Source of the DNA: Micromonospora mirobrigensis
GTDB lineage: Bacteria; Actinomycetota; Actinomycetes; Mycobacteriales; Micromonosporaceae
NCBI RefSeq assembly: GCF_900091555.1
Contig: NZ_FMCX01000007.1
Coordinates: 309,931 to 373,930, forward strand
Reading direction: 5' to 3'
DNA length: 64,000 bases
Positions 8,447 to 16,017 of this stretch are shown here, piece by piece. The notes beneath the pieces were generated by a model that was given only the letters and a program-made list of their open reading frames with translations, had not been told where the DNA came from and made no database searches. The position numbers and the translations under genes are program-made. The first letter of the stretch is position 1, and each line of letters starts with the position of its first letter.

Positions 8447-9111
8447 TGGCCGGCGTGCTGGGCATCACCGACATCTGGACGTACCTGCTGGGGACCGTGG
8501 CCATCGTGCTGCTGCCCGGTCCGAACTCCCTCTTCGTGCTCTCCACGGCCGCCAAGCGGGGGGTGGGCACGGGCTACCGGGCGGCCTGCGGCGTCTTCGT
8601 CGGCGACGGGGTGCTGATGTTCCTCTCCGCCGTCGGGGTCGCCTCCCTGCTGCGGGCGTACCCTCCGCTGTTCCTGCTGGTCAAGTACGCCGGTGCGGCG
8701 TACCTCGGCTATGTGGGGTTGACGATGCTGCGCGGCGCGTGGCGGCGCTGGCGGGACCGGAACGATCCGGCGACGCCGCGGCTGATCGACGCGGCGGAGC
8801 CGGCGGCGATGCGCAGCCCGTTCCGCAAGGCGCTGGTGATCAGCCTGCTCAACCCGAAGGCGATCCTGTTCTTCATCTCGTTCTTCATCCAGTTCGTCGA
8901 CCCCGGCTACGCCTGGCCGGCGCTGTCGTTCCTGCTGCTCGGGTTGATCGTGCAGGTGACCAGCGCGCTCTACCTGACCGCGCTGATCTTCGCCGGCACG
9001 TTCCTGGCCGCCCAGTTCCGCCGGCGCCGCCGGCTCGCCGCCGGTGGCACCACGGCGATCGCCGCGCTCTTCCTCGGGTTCAGCATCAAGCTGGCCACCG
9101 CCTCGATCTGA
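8443..9111 (+). CDS. LysE/RhtB-family exporter
   Basis: A 222-residue inner-membrane protein with about six hydrophobic segments. The family motif LLPGPNSLFVLSTAAKRG is near residues 22-39 and NPKAILFFISFFIQFV at about 142-157 is the second conserved region. LysE/RhtB proteins export amino acids or derivatives by proton or sodium exchange. ATG 8443 overlaps the TGA of the upstream fusion gene (ATGA), indicating translational coupling; ATG 8446 and GTG 8455 are alternatives. Co-expression with an acetyltransferase fusion suggests export of an amino acid or its acetyl derivative, but no sequence feature fixes the substrate. Confidence 0.9.
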   Translation: MMAGVLGITDIWTYLLGTVAIVLLPGPNSLFVLSTAAKRGVGTGYRAACGVFVGDGVLMFLSAVGVASLLRAYPPLFLLVKYAGAAYLGYVGLTMLRGAWRRWRDRNDPATPRLIDAAEPAAMRSPFRKALVISLLNPKAILFFISFFIQFVDPGYAWPALSFLLLGLIVQVTSALYLTALIFAGTFLAAQFRRRRRLAAGGTTAIAALFLGFSIKLATASI

Positions 9112-9141
9112 CCTGGCGGGCGGCAGCGCGGCCGGCGGCGC

Positions 9142-10071
9142 TCAGGTGCCGTCGCCGCCGCCCCCGCCGCCGCCGATGCCGCCTCCGCCGGCCGTGCCGC
9201 CCAGCCCGTAGCCGGGGCGGACCGGCTCGTCGGGCCGGCGGCTGACGTGGGCGGACTCGGTGATCCGGGCCGACCAGTCGGCGTGTGCGGCCGCAGCAGC
9301 GTGCCGGTTGATCGCCTGGCGCAGCCAGCTGTCCAGCACGGACACCCAGTCCCGCTGGTCGGCGCCGGCGTGCCAGACCCGGAACCGGCTCACGCTCTGG
9401 TGGCTGATCCCGGCGAGGGACTGCCGCCGGTCGCACCAGAGGAGCACCTCCAGACCGGCCGAGTTCGTCACGAAGATCACCTCCAGCTCGGTGATCGGAC
9501 CGGCGTAGAGCGGCGCCACCCAGTAACCCAGCCGTTGGTGCATCGGCAGGCTCTGCTGCACGCCGGGGAGCCGCCCCTGCTGGAATCCGGCCTGCCGCAT
9601 GACGAAGCCGAGGGTGTCCAGGGCCGCCAGGATGTGCTGCTGGGTGGGGAGCGGATGGACGAAGACCGGCACCATCGCCCCCTGCTCGTGCTCCGGATCG
9701 ACCCGGACCACGGTCCGCAACCCCGTGCGCAGGCTCAGCAACGGCACCCCGCCGAAGATCGTCACCGGGGTCTCCCAGGGCAGCGGGATCGCGAAGTCCA
9801 CCGCCCGCCGCCGCCCGGCCGGCACCACGAACCGGCCGCCGATCGGCACCTCGTGGAACTGGACCAGCTGCTTCGGCTTCCCCGGGTCGGCCGGCTCGAC
9901 CTGGGTGACCAGTCCCAACAGCAGGTCCCGGATCGGGACGTCGTCGGGCCCGGCGGCGAGCGTCACCCGGCCGGGCAGGCGCAGCCCCGGCCCGGTGCTC
10001 GGGTTGGTCAGGGTGGTCCGCACCGTGAGCCCGGACCAGCCGGCCCCGCGATCCACCCCGGTCAGCCGCAT
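9142..10071 (-). CDS. Spo0M-like sporulation-control family protein
   Basis: A 309-residue cytoplasmic protein of the Spo0M family, arrestin-like beta-sandwich proteins first described as sporulation control factors in Bacillus. The family layout is visible: an N-terminal strand with LTVRTTLTNPSTGPG, a GRVTLAAG region, VQFHEVPIGGRFVVPAGRRR, the strongly conserved PLPWETPVTIFGG at about 117-129, and RVDPEHEQGAMVPVFVHPLPT. The C-terminus ends in a glycine-rich tail (GGTAGGGGIGGGGGGGDGT), an unusual low-complexity extension. The start at 10071 is preceded by GGGGGAG. Its promoter region (10072-10294) also carries the terminator of the upstream CorC pair. The role in a filamentous sporulating actinomycete is unknown. 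Confidence 0.85.
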   Translation of the reverse strand: MRLTGVDRGAGWSGLTVRTTLTNPSTGPGLRLPGRVTLAAGPDDVPIRDLLLGLVTQVEPADPGKPKQLVQFHEVPIGGRFVVPAGRRRAVDFAIPLPWETPVTIFGGVPLLSLRTGLRTVVRVDPEHEQGAMVPVFVHPLPTQQHILAALDTLGFVMRQAGFQQGRLPGVQQSLPMHQRLGYWVAPLYAGPITELEVIFVTNSAGLEVLLWCDRRQSLAGISHQSVSRFRVWHAGADQRDWVSVLDSWLRQAINRHAAAAAHADWSARITESAHVSRRPDEPVRPGYGLGGTAGGGGIGGGGGGGDGT

Positions 10072-10221
10072 CCTCCGCTCCCCCGTCCCCGTCGCCCCGG
10101 TCCGGTCGTCGACGGGCCGCTTTCCCGGCCGCGCCGGTTCCGAACCCGCCCCACGGCCCTCGCGCAACGGCACCACCCGCCGAAGGACGGGCTCGTGGGG
10201 CCGCGGCACGACGGGGCCGGG

Positions 10222-10263
10222 CCGCCGCCTGCCGCACGGGATGACCGGTGCGGCAGGCGGCGG
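10222..10263 (-). terminator. Hairpin terminator after the CorC-type gene pair
   Basis: A perfect 16-bp stem (arms 10222-10237 and 10248-10263) with a 10-base loop lies just past the end of the downstream CNNM/CBS gene on the minus strand and upstream of the Spo0M-like gene. There is no T-tract, as is usual for high-GC actinobacterial terminators. Confidence 0.65.
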
Positions 10264-10294
10264 GCGGTGCGGGTCAGGTCGGACGCGGGTCGGG

Positions 10295-11359
10295 TCAGCG
10301 GAGGCGTCGGCCGCGCGGGACCGGGTCGGTCTCGTCGTCGAACTCGCCGATGACCTCTTCCAGCAGGTCCTCCAGCGCGACGAAACCGATCGGGCGGGTG
10401 GGACCGCCGCCGTTGCGGACCAGGGCCAGTTGGGACTGCCGGGCCCGCATCGCGGCCACCGCCTCGGTGACCGAGGAGGTCGCCGGGAGGGTGAACGACG
10501 GAGACATCAGATCCCCCGCGGTGGCCGTCCGGCCGGTGGTGACCGCCCGGACCGCCTCGCGTACGTGGACCAGGCCGCAGACCTCGCCGCTCGGGTCGAG
10601 GACCGCGAGCCGGGACCGGCCGCTGTCCCGGGACACCTGCTCGACCCGTTCGGCCGGGTCGTGCCGGCCGACCGTGACGATCCGGTCGAACGGTTCCATC
10701 ACCTGGGCGACGGTGGTGCCCTGCAACTCCAGCATGCTGGTCAGCATCTGGTGCTGCCCGGCCTCGAGCAGGCCGTGCTCGCGGGACTGTTCCAGCAGGA
10801 TGCGCAGCTCACTCGGGCCGTGCACCTGGGCGAGCTGGTCCTGCTGCTGCACCCCGACCAGCCGCAGCATGCCGTTGGCCAGGGCGTTGAGCGCGGACAG
10901 CACCGGGCGGGCCACCCGGGCGAAGGCCCGGAAGGGCAGCGCCAGGAGGGTCGCCGACCGTTCCGCGTCGGTGATCGCCCACGACTTCGGGGCCATCTCC
11001 CCGACCACCAGGTGCAGGAAGGTGACCAGGCCGAGCGCGAACACCAGCGCCACCACGTGACTGGCCGCGGTGGGCAGCCCGACCGCGTGCAGCACCGGGC
11101 TGAGCAGGTGCTCGATCGCCGGCTCGGCGAGCGCACCCAGGCCCAGCGTGCAGAGCGTGATGCCGAGCTGCGCGCCGGCCAGCATCAGGGACAGCTCGCG
11201 TACGCCGTCCAGCGCGGCCCGCGCCGCCCGGCCGCCACCGGCCGCCGCCTGTTCCAGGCGGTAGCGCTTGGACGCGACGAGGGCGAACTCGGCGGCCACG
11301 AAGAAGCCGTTGAGGGCGAGCAGCAGGACGGAGACCAGCAGTGCCACACCGGGGCTCAT
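10295..11359 (-). CDS. CNNM/CBS-domain (HlyC/CorC family) membrane protein, second of a pair
   Basis: The 354-residue protein starts with a CNNM transmembrane domain (about 1-180; LNGFFVAAEFALVASKR and FLHLVVGEMAPKSWAI are the family signatures) followed by two CBS domains (about 200-330; VMEPFDRIVTVGRHDP and GDLMSPSFTLPATSSV) and a short end. Members of this family handle Mg2+ or Co2+ transport and efflux; the old hemolysin name is historical. The C-terminal CorC_HlyC domain normally found after the CBS pair is absent, unlike in its partner. Its ATG overlaps the upstream paralogue's TGA by four bases (ATGA), so the two are translationally coupled and may form a heterodimer. Confidence 0.9.
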   Translation of the reverse strand: MSPGVALLVSVLLLALNGFFVAAEFALVASKRYRLEQAAAGGGRAARAALDGVRELSLMLAGAQLGITLCTLGLGALAEPAIEHLLSPVLHAVGLPTAASHVVALVFALGLVTFLHLVVGEMAPKSWAITDAERSATLLALPFRAFARVARPVLSALNALANGMLRLVGVQQQDQLAQVHGPSELRILLEQSREHGLLEAGQHQMLTSMLELQGTTVAQVMEPFDRIVTVGRHDPAERVEQVSRDSGRSRLAVLDPSGEVCGLVHVREAVRAVTTGRTATAGDLMSPSFTLPATSSVTEAVAAMRARQSQLALVRNGGGPTRPIGFVALEDLLEEVIGEFDDETDPVPRGRRLR

Positions 11360-12708
11360 GCCGCCTCCTCCTCTCCGCGGCGGGCGCCGGCGGTGGTCCG
11401 CAGCCGTACGGAGTCGGCCACGTGCCGGTCCACCGCGAGCACCTCGACCAGCGCCCTGCCGGCCTCGTCACCGTCGGCGGCCAGCTCGATCTCCAGCCGG
11501 TCCCCGACCTCCGGCACCCGGCCCAGCTCCCGCATGACCAGCCCGGAGAGGGTGTCGTACTCGGGGGCCTCGGGCAGGGCGATGCCGGTGCTGTCCGCCA
11601 CCTCGTCGATCCGCCAGCGGGCCGGCACCACCCAGGAGCCGTCGTCCTGGCGGGCGGGGGCGCGCTCGGGCGGGTCGTCCTCGTCGCGGATCGGGCCGAC
11701 CAGTTCCTCGGCGATGTCCTCCAGCGTGATCACGCCGGCGAAGCCGCCGTACTCGTCGACGACGCAGGCGAGCTGGCGGTGACCGGAGCGCAGCCGGTCC
11801 AGGACGGTGGGCAGCGGCAGGGTCTCCGGCACCAGCAGCGGCGGCGTGGCCACCGCGCTGATCGGGGTGGTGGCCCGTCGCGCCGGCGGTACGCCGAGCA
11901 CGTCGGCGATGCCGACCACGCCGACCAGGTCGTCGACGCCTTCGGTGCCGCGTACCGGGAAGCGGGAGTGGCCGGTGTCGAGCAGGTCCACCACCCGGCT
12001 GACCGGGTCCTCGGCGCGTACGGTGTGCACGTCGACCCGGGGCACCATGGCCTCCCCGGCGGTCAGCTCCCGGAAGTCGAGCCCCCGGTCGAGCAGGTCG
12101 GACATCTCGGCGTCGAGGTGCCCCTCCTCCCGGGACTCGGCGATGATCTGTTCGAGGTCCTCCGGGGTGGCGCCGCTGGGCAGCTCCTCGATCGGCTCGA
12201 TGCCGAGCCGGCGCAGCAGCCGCACGGCGGCCCGGTCGAAGAGGGTGATCAGCGGGCCGGCGATCTTCATGTACATCAGCGTGGAGCCGGCCAGCGCCCG
12301 GGCGAGCGGCACGGCGCGGGCGATGGCCAGGTTCTTCGGGGCGAGCTCACCGAGGACCATCTGCACGACCGTGGCGATGATCAGGGCCAACGCCACCGAC
12401 AGGGTGAGGCTGACCGCGGTGGAGACACCGGCCGCGTCGAAGAGCTCGGCCAGCCCGGCGCCGAGGTACGGCTCGGCGGCGTAACCGACCAGCAGGGCGG
12501 TCACCGTGATGCCGAGCTGGGCGCCGGAGAGCATGAAGGAGAGCCGGCCGGTGACCTCCAGGGCCCGGGCGGCCTTCTGGTCACCGCCGTCGGCCAACTG
12601 CTTGAGCTTGCCGCGGTCCACCGCGACGTAACCGAACTCCTGGGCCACGAAGTATCCGGTGGCCGCGGTGAGGACGATGATGAGGGCGAGGCCTACGACG
12701 ATCAACAC
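11356..12708 (-). CDS. CNNM/CBS-domain (HlyC/CorC family) membrane protein, first of a pair
   Basis: The 450-residue protein has the complete family layout: CNNM transmembrane domain (about 1-195; TGYFVAQEFGYVAVDRGKL, MVLGELAPKNLAIARA), a CBS pair (about 215-335; EAMVPRVDVHTVRAEDPVSR and TPISAVATPPLLVPETLPL), and a C-terminal CorC_HlyC domain (about 350-440; DDGSWVVPARWRIDEV). It is predicted to bind adenine nucleotides and to act in divalent-cation homeostasis. The start is a GTG at 12708 with a weak ribosome site. It precedes and overlaps a shorter paralogue. The 160-base gap upstream holds only a small CTGCCC/GGGCAG hairpin and presumably the promoter. Confidence 0.9.
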   Translation of the reverse strand: MLIVVGLALIIVLTAATGYFVAQEFGYVAVDRGKLKQLADGGDQKAARALEVTGRLSFMLSGAQLGITVTALLVGYAAEPYLGAGLAELFDAAGVSTAVSLTLSVALALIIATVVQMVLGELAPKNLAIARAVPLARALAGSTLMYMKIAGPLITLFDRAAVRLLRRLGIEPIEELPSGATPEDLEQIIAESREEGHLDAEMSDLLDRGLDFRELTAGEAMVPRVDVHTVRAEDPVSRVVDLLDTGHSRFPVRGTEGVDDLVGVVGIADVLGVPPARRATTPISAVATPPLLVPETLPLPTVLDRLRSGHRQLACVVDEYGGFAGVITLEDIAEELVGPIRDEDDPPERAPARQDDGSWVVPARWRIDEVADSTGIALPEAPEYDTLSGLVMRELGRVPEVGDRLEIELAADGDEAGRALVEVLAVDRHVADSVRLRTTAGARRGEEEAA

Positions 12709-12868
12709 GGGACGCTCAGGGCTCCCGGGGACGTCGGGGCGGGGAAGCGCCGGGCACGACCCGGCCGGCTACTGCTGCCCTCCTGGGCAGAGGAGTCGAT
12801 CATGCCAGCAATTCTATCGGCGTCCGCTGAACGCCCGCTGAAGGTGGGACAAAGCGGCTCCTCGTCCC

Positions 12869-13219
12869 CTATCGGCCCGCTCCAGGCGGTTCGCGTTCGG
12901 CCAGCTCGTCGACGTCGAGCAGCTCCCGGTCGACCCGCCCCGACCGGTACGCCGCCCGGCCGATCATCTGGGCCGCCACCGGCGCCGTGACCAGCTGGAA
13001 GATCCCCACCAGCGCGATCATGCCCAGGTCCGCCGGGGTACGCAGCCGCAGCGCCAGCCCGAGCAGCAGGAAGAGCACGCCCAGCACCTGCGGTTTGGTG
13101 GCGGCGTGCATCCGGTCCAGCACGTCGGGGAAGCGCAGCACCCCGATCCCGGCGGCGAGGCTGAGCAGCGCGCCGGCCACCAACGCGACCGCGCCGAGGG
13201 TGTCGAGGACACCGCTCAC
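12869..13219 (-). CDS. mnhG: Mrp Na+/H+ antiporter subunit G
   Basis: A 116-residue protein with three hydrophobic segments and the MnhG/PhaG signature GIGVLRFPDVLDRMHAATKPQ at about 25-44. It is the last gene of the six-gene Mrp operon (A-C-D-E-F-G). Mrp complexes exchange cytoplasmic Na+ for protons and are related to complex I. The GTG start overlaps the TGA of mnhF by four bases. The C-terminus is acidic and cytoplasmic. Confidence 0.94.
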   Translation of the reverse strand: MSGVLDTLGAVALVAGALLSLAAGIGVLRFPDVLDRMHAATKPQVLGVLFLLLGLALRLRTPADLGMIALVGIFQLVTAPVAAQMIGRAAYRSGRVDRELLDVDELAEREPPGAGR

Positions 13220-13479
13220 GCCTCCTCCCGGGCGGCGAAGCGGACCAGCGCCACCGACCCCACGAAGCCCAGCAGCGAGAGCACCACCAGCACCGGCAGG
13301 GTGGTGGCGTGCCCGGTCACGGCGGCCTCCGCGCCGACCGAGCCGAGCATGGTGGCCAGCAGCAGGTCGGCGGCGATCACCCGGTCCAGCAGCGACGGCC
13401 CCCGGTAGATGCGGGCCAGGGCGAGCAGGGCGGTGACCGACAGCAGCACGGTCAGCACGACGGCCAGGACGACGGTCAC
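13216..13479 (-). CDS. mnhF: Mrp Na+/H+ antiporter subunit F
   Basis: An 87-residue protein with three hydrophobic helices and the MnhF motif RIYRGPSLLDRVIAADLLLA at about 24-43. The GTG start at 13479 overlaps the mnhE stop by four bases. A longer in-frame reading upstream runs through mnhE and is not real. It is an essential small subunit of the Mrp complex in studied species. Confidence 0.93.
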   Translation of the reverse strand: MTVVLAVVLTVLLSVTALLALARIYRGPSLLDRVIAADLLLATMLGSVGAEAAVTGHATTLPVLVVLSLLGFVGSVALVRFAAREEA

Positions 13480-14033
13480 GGGGCGCCTCCGGTGAGTTGA
13501 CGCTGCTCGGCCTCCGAGCCGACCGCCCGGACGATGCGTTCCTCGACGGCGAGGATCCGGTCGCGGGAGCCGGTCAGGTCGGCCGGTCCACGTACGTCGA
13601 GCACGTGGACGTAGAGGATCCCGGCGTCCCGGTCCACCTCCAGGATCAGCGTGCCGGGGACCAGCGAGATCAGTTCGGCGGTGAGCGCCAGGTTGAGGTC
13701 GGTGCGTACCCGCAGCCGGACCCCGATGATCGCCCCGCGCGGCCGGTAGCCGGGGCGCACGGCGATGGCGGCGACGTGCGCGCTGGCGCTGACCAGTTCG
13801 ACGACGAACGTCCCGGCCAGCACCAGCAGCGCCCGGGGGCGCAGCCGGCCGGCGAAGGAGACCGGCGGCAGGGGGAAGAACAGCAGCACCGCCCCGCCCA
13901 CCAGCACCCCGCCCACCAGGTTCCCCACCGAGAACCGCCCCCACAGCAGGTTCCACACCAGCACCAGCCAGCCGAGCGCGACGAGCTGGTCACGGCGGCG
14001 CCCGTACCGGCCGGGCCGGGCGGTGGCGGTCAC
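13476..14033 (-). CDS. mnhE: Mrp Na+/H+ antiporter subunit E
   Basis: The 185-residue protein has N-terminal hydrophobic segments (WLVLVWNLLWG, LVGGVLVGGAVLLFFPL, then LLVLAGTFVVELVSASAHVA) and the family's C-terminal soluble part with TAELISLVPGTLILEVDRD and ILYVHVLDV, the MnhE hallmark. GTG 14033 overlaps the mnhD stop by four bases. A longer frame to 14249 is a shadow inside mnhD. Confidence 0.93.
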   Translation of the reverse strand: MTATARPGRYGRRRDQLVALGWLVLVWNLLWGRFSVGNLVGGVLVGGAVLLFFPLPPVSFAGRLRPRALLVLAGTFVVELVSASAHVAAIAVRPGYRPRGAIIGVRLRVRTDLNLALTAELISLVPGTLILEVDRDAGILYVHVLDVRGPADLTGSRDRILAVEERIVRAVGSEAEQRQLTGGAP

Positions 14034-15541
14034 GGGGTGCCGCCGGGCAGCACGGCCCGCACGTAGGGGGTGCGTTCGCGCAGGTCGGCGGCGGCGTCCG
14101 CGGTGACCCGGAACAGCGGCCCGGCGGCCACGGTCAGGGTCAGGCCGAGCACCACCAGGGCGGCGGTGGCGCCGACCATCAGGCTGGGCAACCGGATCAC
14201 CGGTTCGTCGGTGGCGAGCTGGGGCGCCCGCCAGAACGCGATGTTCCACACCCGGGAGGCGGCGTAGAGGGTGAGCAGGCTGGTCACCGTACCCGCGACC
14301 ACCAGCACCCAGGCGAGCCCGCCGCCCACGGCCACGCCGGCCTGGAGCAGTCCCAGCTTGCCGAGGAAGCCGGAGAAGGGCGGGATGCCGGCGAGGTTCA
14401 TGGCCGGCACGAAGAAGAGCACCGCCAGCAGCGGTGCGACCCGGGCCAGCCCGCCGAGCTTGCGCAGGTCGGTGCTGCCGGCCCGCTCCTCGACCAGGCC
14501 GGCGACCAGGAACAGGGTGGTCTGGATGGTGATGTGGTGCACCACGTAGAAGATCGCGCCGGAGAGGGCGGCGGTGGTGCTCAGCGCCACCCCGAAGATC
14601 ATGTAGCCGATGTGGCTGACCAGGGTGAACGAGAAGAGCCGCTTCAGGTCCGACTGGGCCACCGCGCCGAGCACCCCGACCAGCATGGTCAGCCCGGCCA
14701 CCACCATCAACAGCCCGGCGACCTCACCGCCGGGGAAGAGCAGCGTCTCGGTCCGGATGATCGCGTAGACGCCGACCTTGGTGAGCAGGCCGGCGAAGAC
14801 CGCGGTCACCGGGGCCGGCGCCGTCGGGTAGCTGTCCGGCAACCAGGCGGAGACCGGGAAGACCGCCGCCTTGACGCCGAAGGCCAGCAGCAGCATCAAC
14901 TGCAACCCCAGGCGTACGCCGGGCGGCAGCGCGTCGAGCCGGCTGGCGAGCTGGGCCAGGTTGAGGGTGCCGGTGGCCGCGTACACCAGGCCCACCGCGG
15001 TCAGGAAGATCATCGAGGACAGGACACCCACCACGACGTACGTCGAGCCGGTGCGGATCCGGGCCTCGGTGCCGCCCAGGGTGATCAGCACGAAGCTCGC
15101 CGCGAGCAGGATCTCGAAGCCGACGAAGAGGTTGAACAGGTCCCCGGCGAGGAACGCGTTGGTGATGCCGGCGGTCAGCACCAGGTAGGTGGGGTGGTAG
15201 ATGCTCACCGGCGCCGACTCGCTGGTCTCCCCACGGCCCTGCCCGATCGAGTAGAGCAGCACGCAGAGGGTGACCGCCGAGGAGACCACCAGCATCAGCG
15301 CCGCCAACTGGTCGGCGACCAGCACGATGCCCACCGGCGCCGGCCACCCGCCCACCTGCGTCACCACCGGCCCGTGCCGGTACGCCCAGGTCAGCAGCAC
15401 CAGCGCGACGACCAGGTTGGCGCCGAGCGCGACCACGCTGACCGTCCGCTGGACCCGGGGCCACCGGTCCAGCAGCAGCGTCAGCGCGGCGCCCAGCAAC
15501 GGCACCACCACCGGCAGCGGGACGAGCTGGCTCATCCTCAC
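14030..15541 (-). CDS. mnhD: Mrp Na+/H+ antiporter subunit D
   Basis: A 503-residue polytopic protein (about 14 helices) of the NuoL/M/N family, the proton-translocating type of subunit. Typical segments are FNLFVGFEILLAASFVLITLG with the conserved helix-5 Glu, FGVKAAVFPVSAWLPDSYP with the conserved helix-7 Lys, and LLTKVGVYAIIRTETLLF. The start is a GTG at 15541 overlapping the mnhC stop; ATG 15535 two codons later is an alternative. It couples proton flow to Na+ exchange together with MnhA. Confidence 0.95.
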   Translation of the reverse strand: MRMSQLVPLPVVVPLLGAALTLLLDRWPRVQRTVSVVALGANLVVALVLLTWAYRHGPVVTQVGGWPAPVGIVLVADQLAALMLVVSSAVTLCVLLYSIGQGRGETSESAPVSIYHPTYLVLTAGITNAFLAGDLFNLFVGFEILLAASFVLITLGGTEARIRTGSTYVVVGVLSSMIFLTAVGLVYAATGTLNLAQLASRLDALPPGVRLGLQLMLLLAFGVKAAVFPVSAWLPDSYPTAPAPVTAVFAGLLTKVGVYAIIRTETLLFPGGEVAGLLMVVAGLTMLVGVLGAVAQSDLKRLFSFTLVSHIGYMIFGVALSTTAALSGAIFYVVHHITIQTTLFLVAGLVEERAGSTDLRKLGGLARVAPLLAVLFFVPAMNLAGIPPFSGFLGKLGLLQAGVAVGGGLAWVLVVAGTVTSLLTLYAASRVWNIAFWRAPQLATDEPVIRLPSLMVGATAALVVLGLTLTVAAGPLFRVTADAAADLRERTPYVRAVLPGGTP

Positions 15542-16017
15542 TGCTCGGTCGCCCGTCTCAGCCGGCGCCGGGCCGGGCCCGGGTCCACCTGCTCCGGGTC
15601 GTCGCCGGGGCCCTCGCCGCCGAGGTCGCGGTTGGCCACCTCGTTGCGCGCGGCGAGCTGGACGACCTGCCGGTCCTCCAGGTCGTCCTGCACCTCGTCG
15701 TCGCCGGTGAGGTACCAGCTGCGGTAGGCGACCGCGGCGAGGAAGGCGGTCAGCCCGAAGGTGATCACGATGGCGGTGAGCACCATGGCCTGCGACAGCG
15801 GGTCGCTCATCCGACCGCCGTCGACGCCGTCGACCAGCGGCGCCTCGCCGGACCGGCCGGCCAGCAGGATCAGCAGGTTGACCCCGTTGCCGAGCAGGAT
15901 CACCCCGAGCAGGATCCGGGTCAGGCTCCGCTCCAGCAGCAGCATCACGCCGGTGGCGGCGAACACGCCGACGGCCAGCACCAGCACCAGCGTCGGCCCG
16001 GCCCCGCTGCGCGTCAC
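15538..16017 (-). CDS. mnhC: Mrp Na+/H+ antiporter subunit C
   Basis: The 159-residue NuoK-like subunit has three helices (LVLVLAVGVFAATGVMLLL, ILLGVILLGNGVNLLILLA, then MVLTAIVITFGLTAFLAAVA). The middle helix and the SDPLSQAMVLTAIVI region are characteristic of MnhC. A charged C-terminal tail of about 45 residues (rich in Asp/Glu then Arg) is longer than in the Bacillus protein. GTG 16017 overlaps the mnhA stop by four bases. Confidence 0.94.
   Translation of the reverse strand: MTRSGAGPTLVLVLAVGVFAATGVMLLLERSLTRILLGVILLGNGVNLLILLAGRSGEAPLVDGVDGGRMSDPLSQAMVLTAIVITFGLTAFLAAVAYRSWYLTGDDEVQDDLEDRQVVQLAARNEVANRDLGGEGPGDDPEQVDPGPARRRLRRATEQ

Noticed and set aside
9145..9200. Run of GCC/CCG triplets as a structural repeat or recombination site
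   Set aside because: It encodes the glycine-rich tail of the Spo0M-like protein and has no regular unit.
9599..11782. 727-residue plus-strand frame across Spo0M-like and CorC-type genes
   Set aside because: It spans the terminator and start regions of real genes on the other strand and is Arg/Ser/Pro low complexity.
12775..12790. CTGCCC-TCCT-GGGCAG hairpin as a terminator
   Set aside because: Only six base pairs, upstream of the CorC-type gene start rather than after a gene, and without a T-tract.
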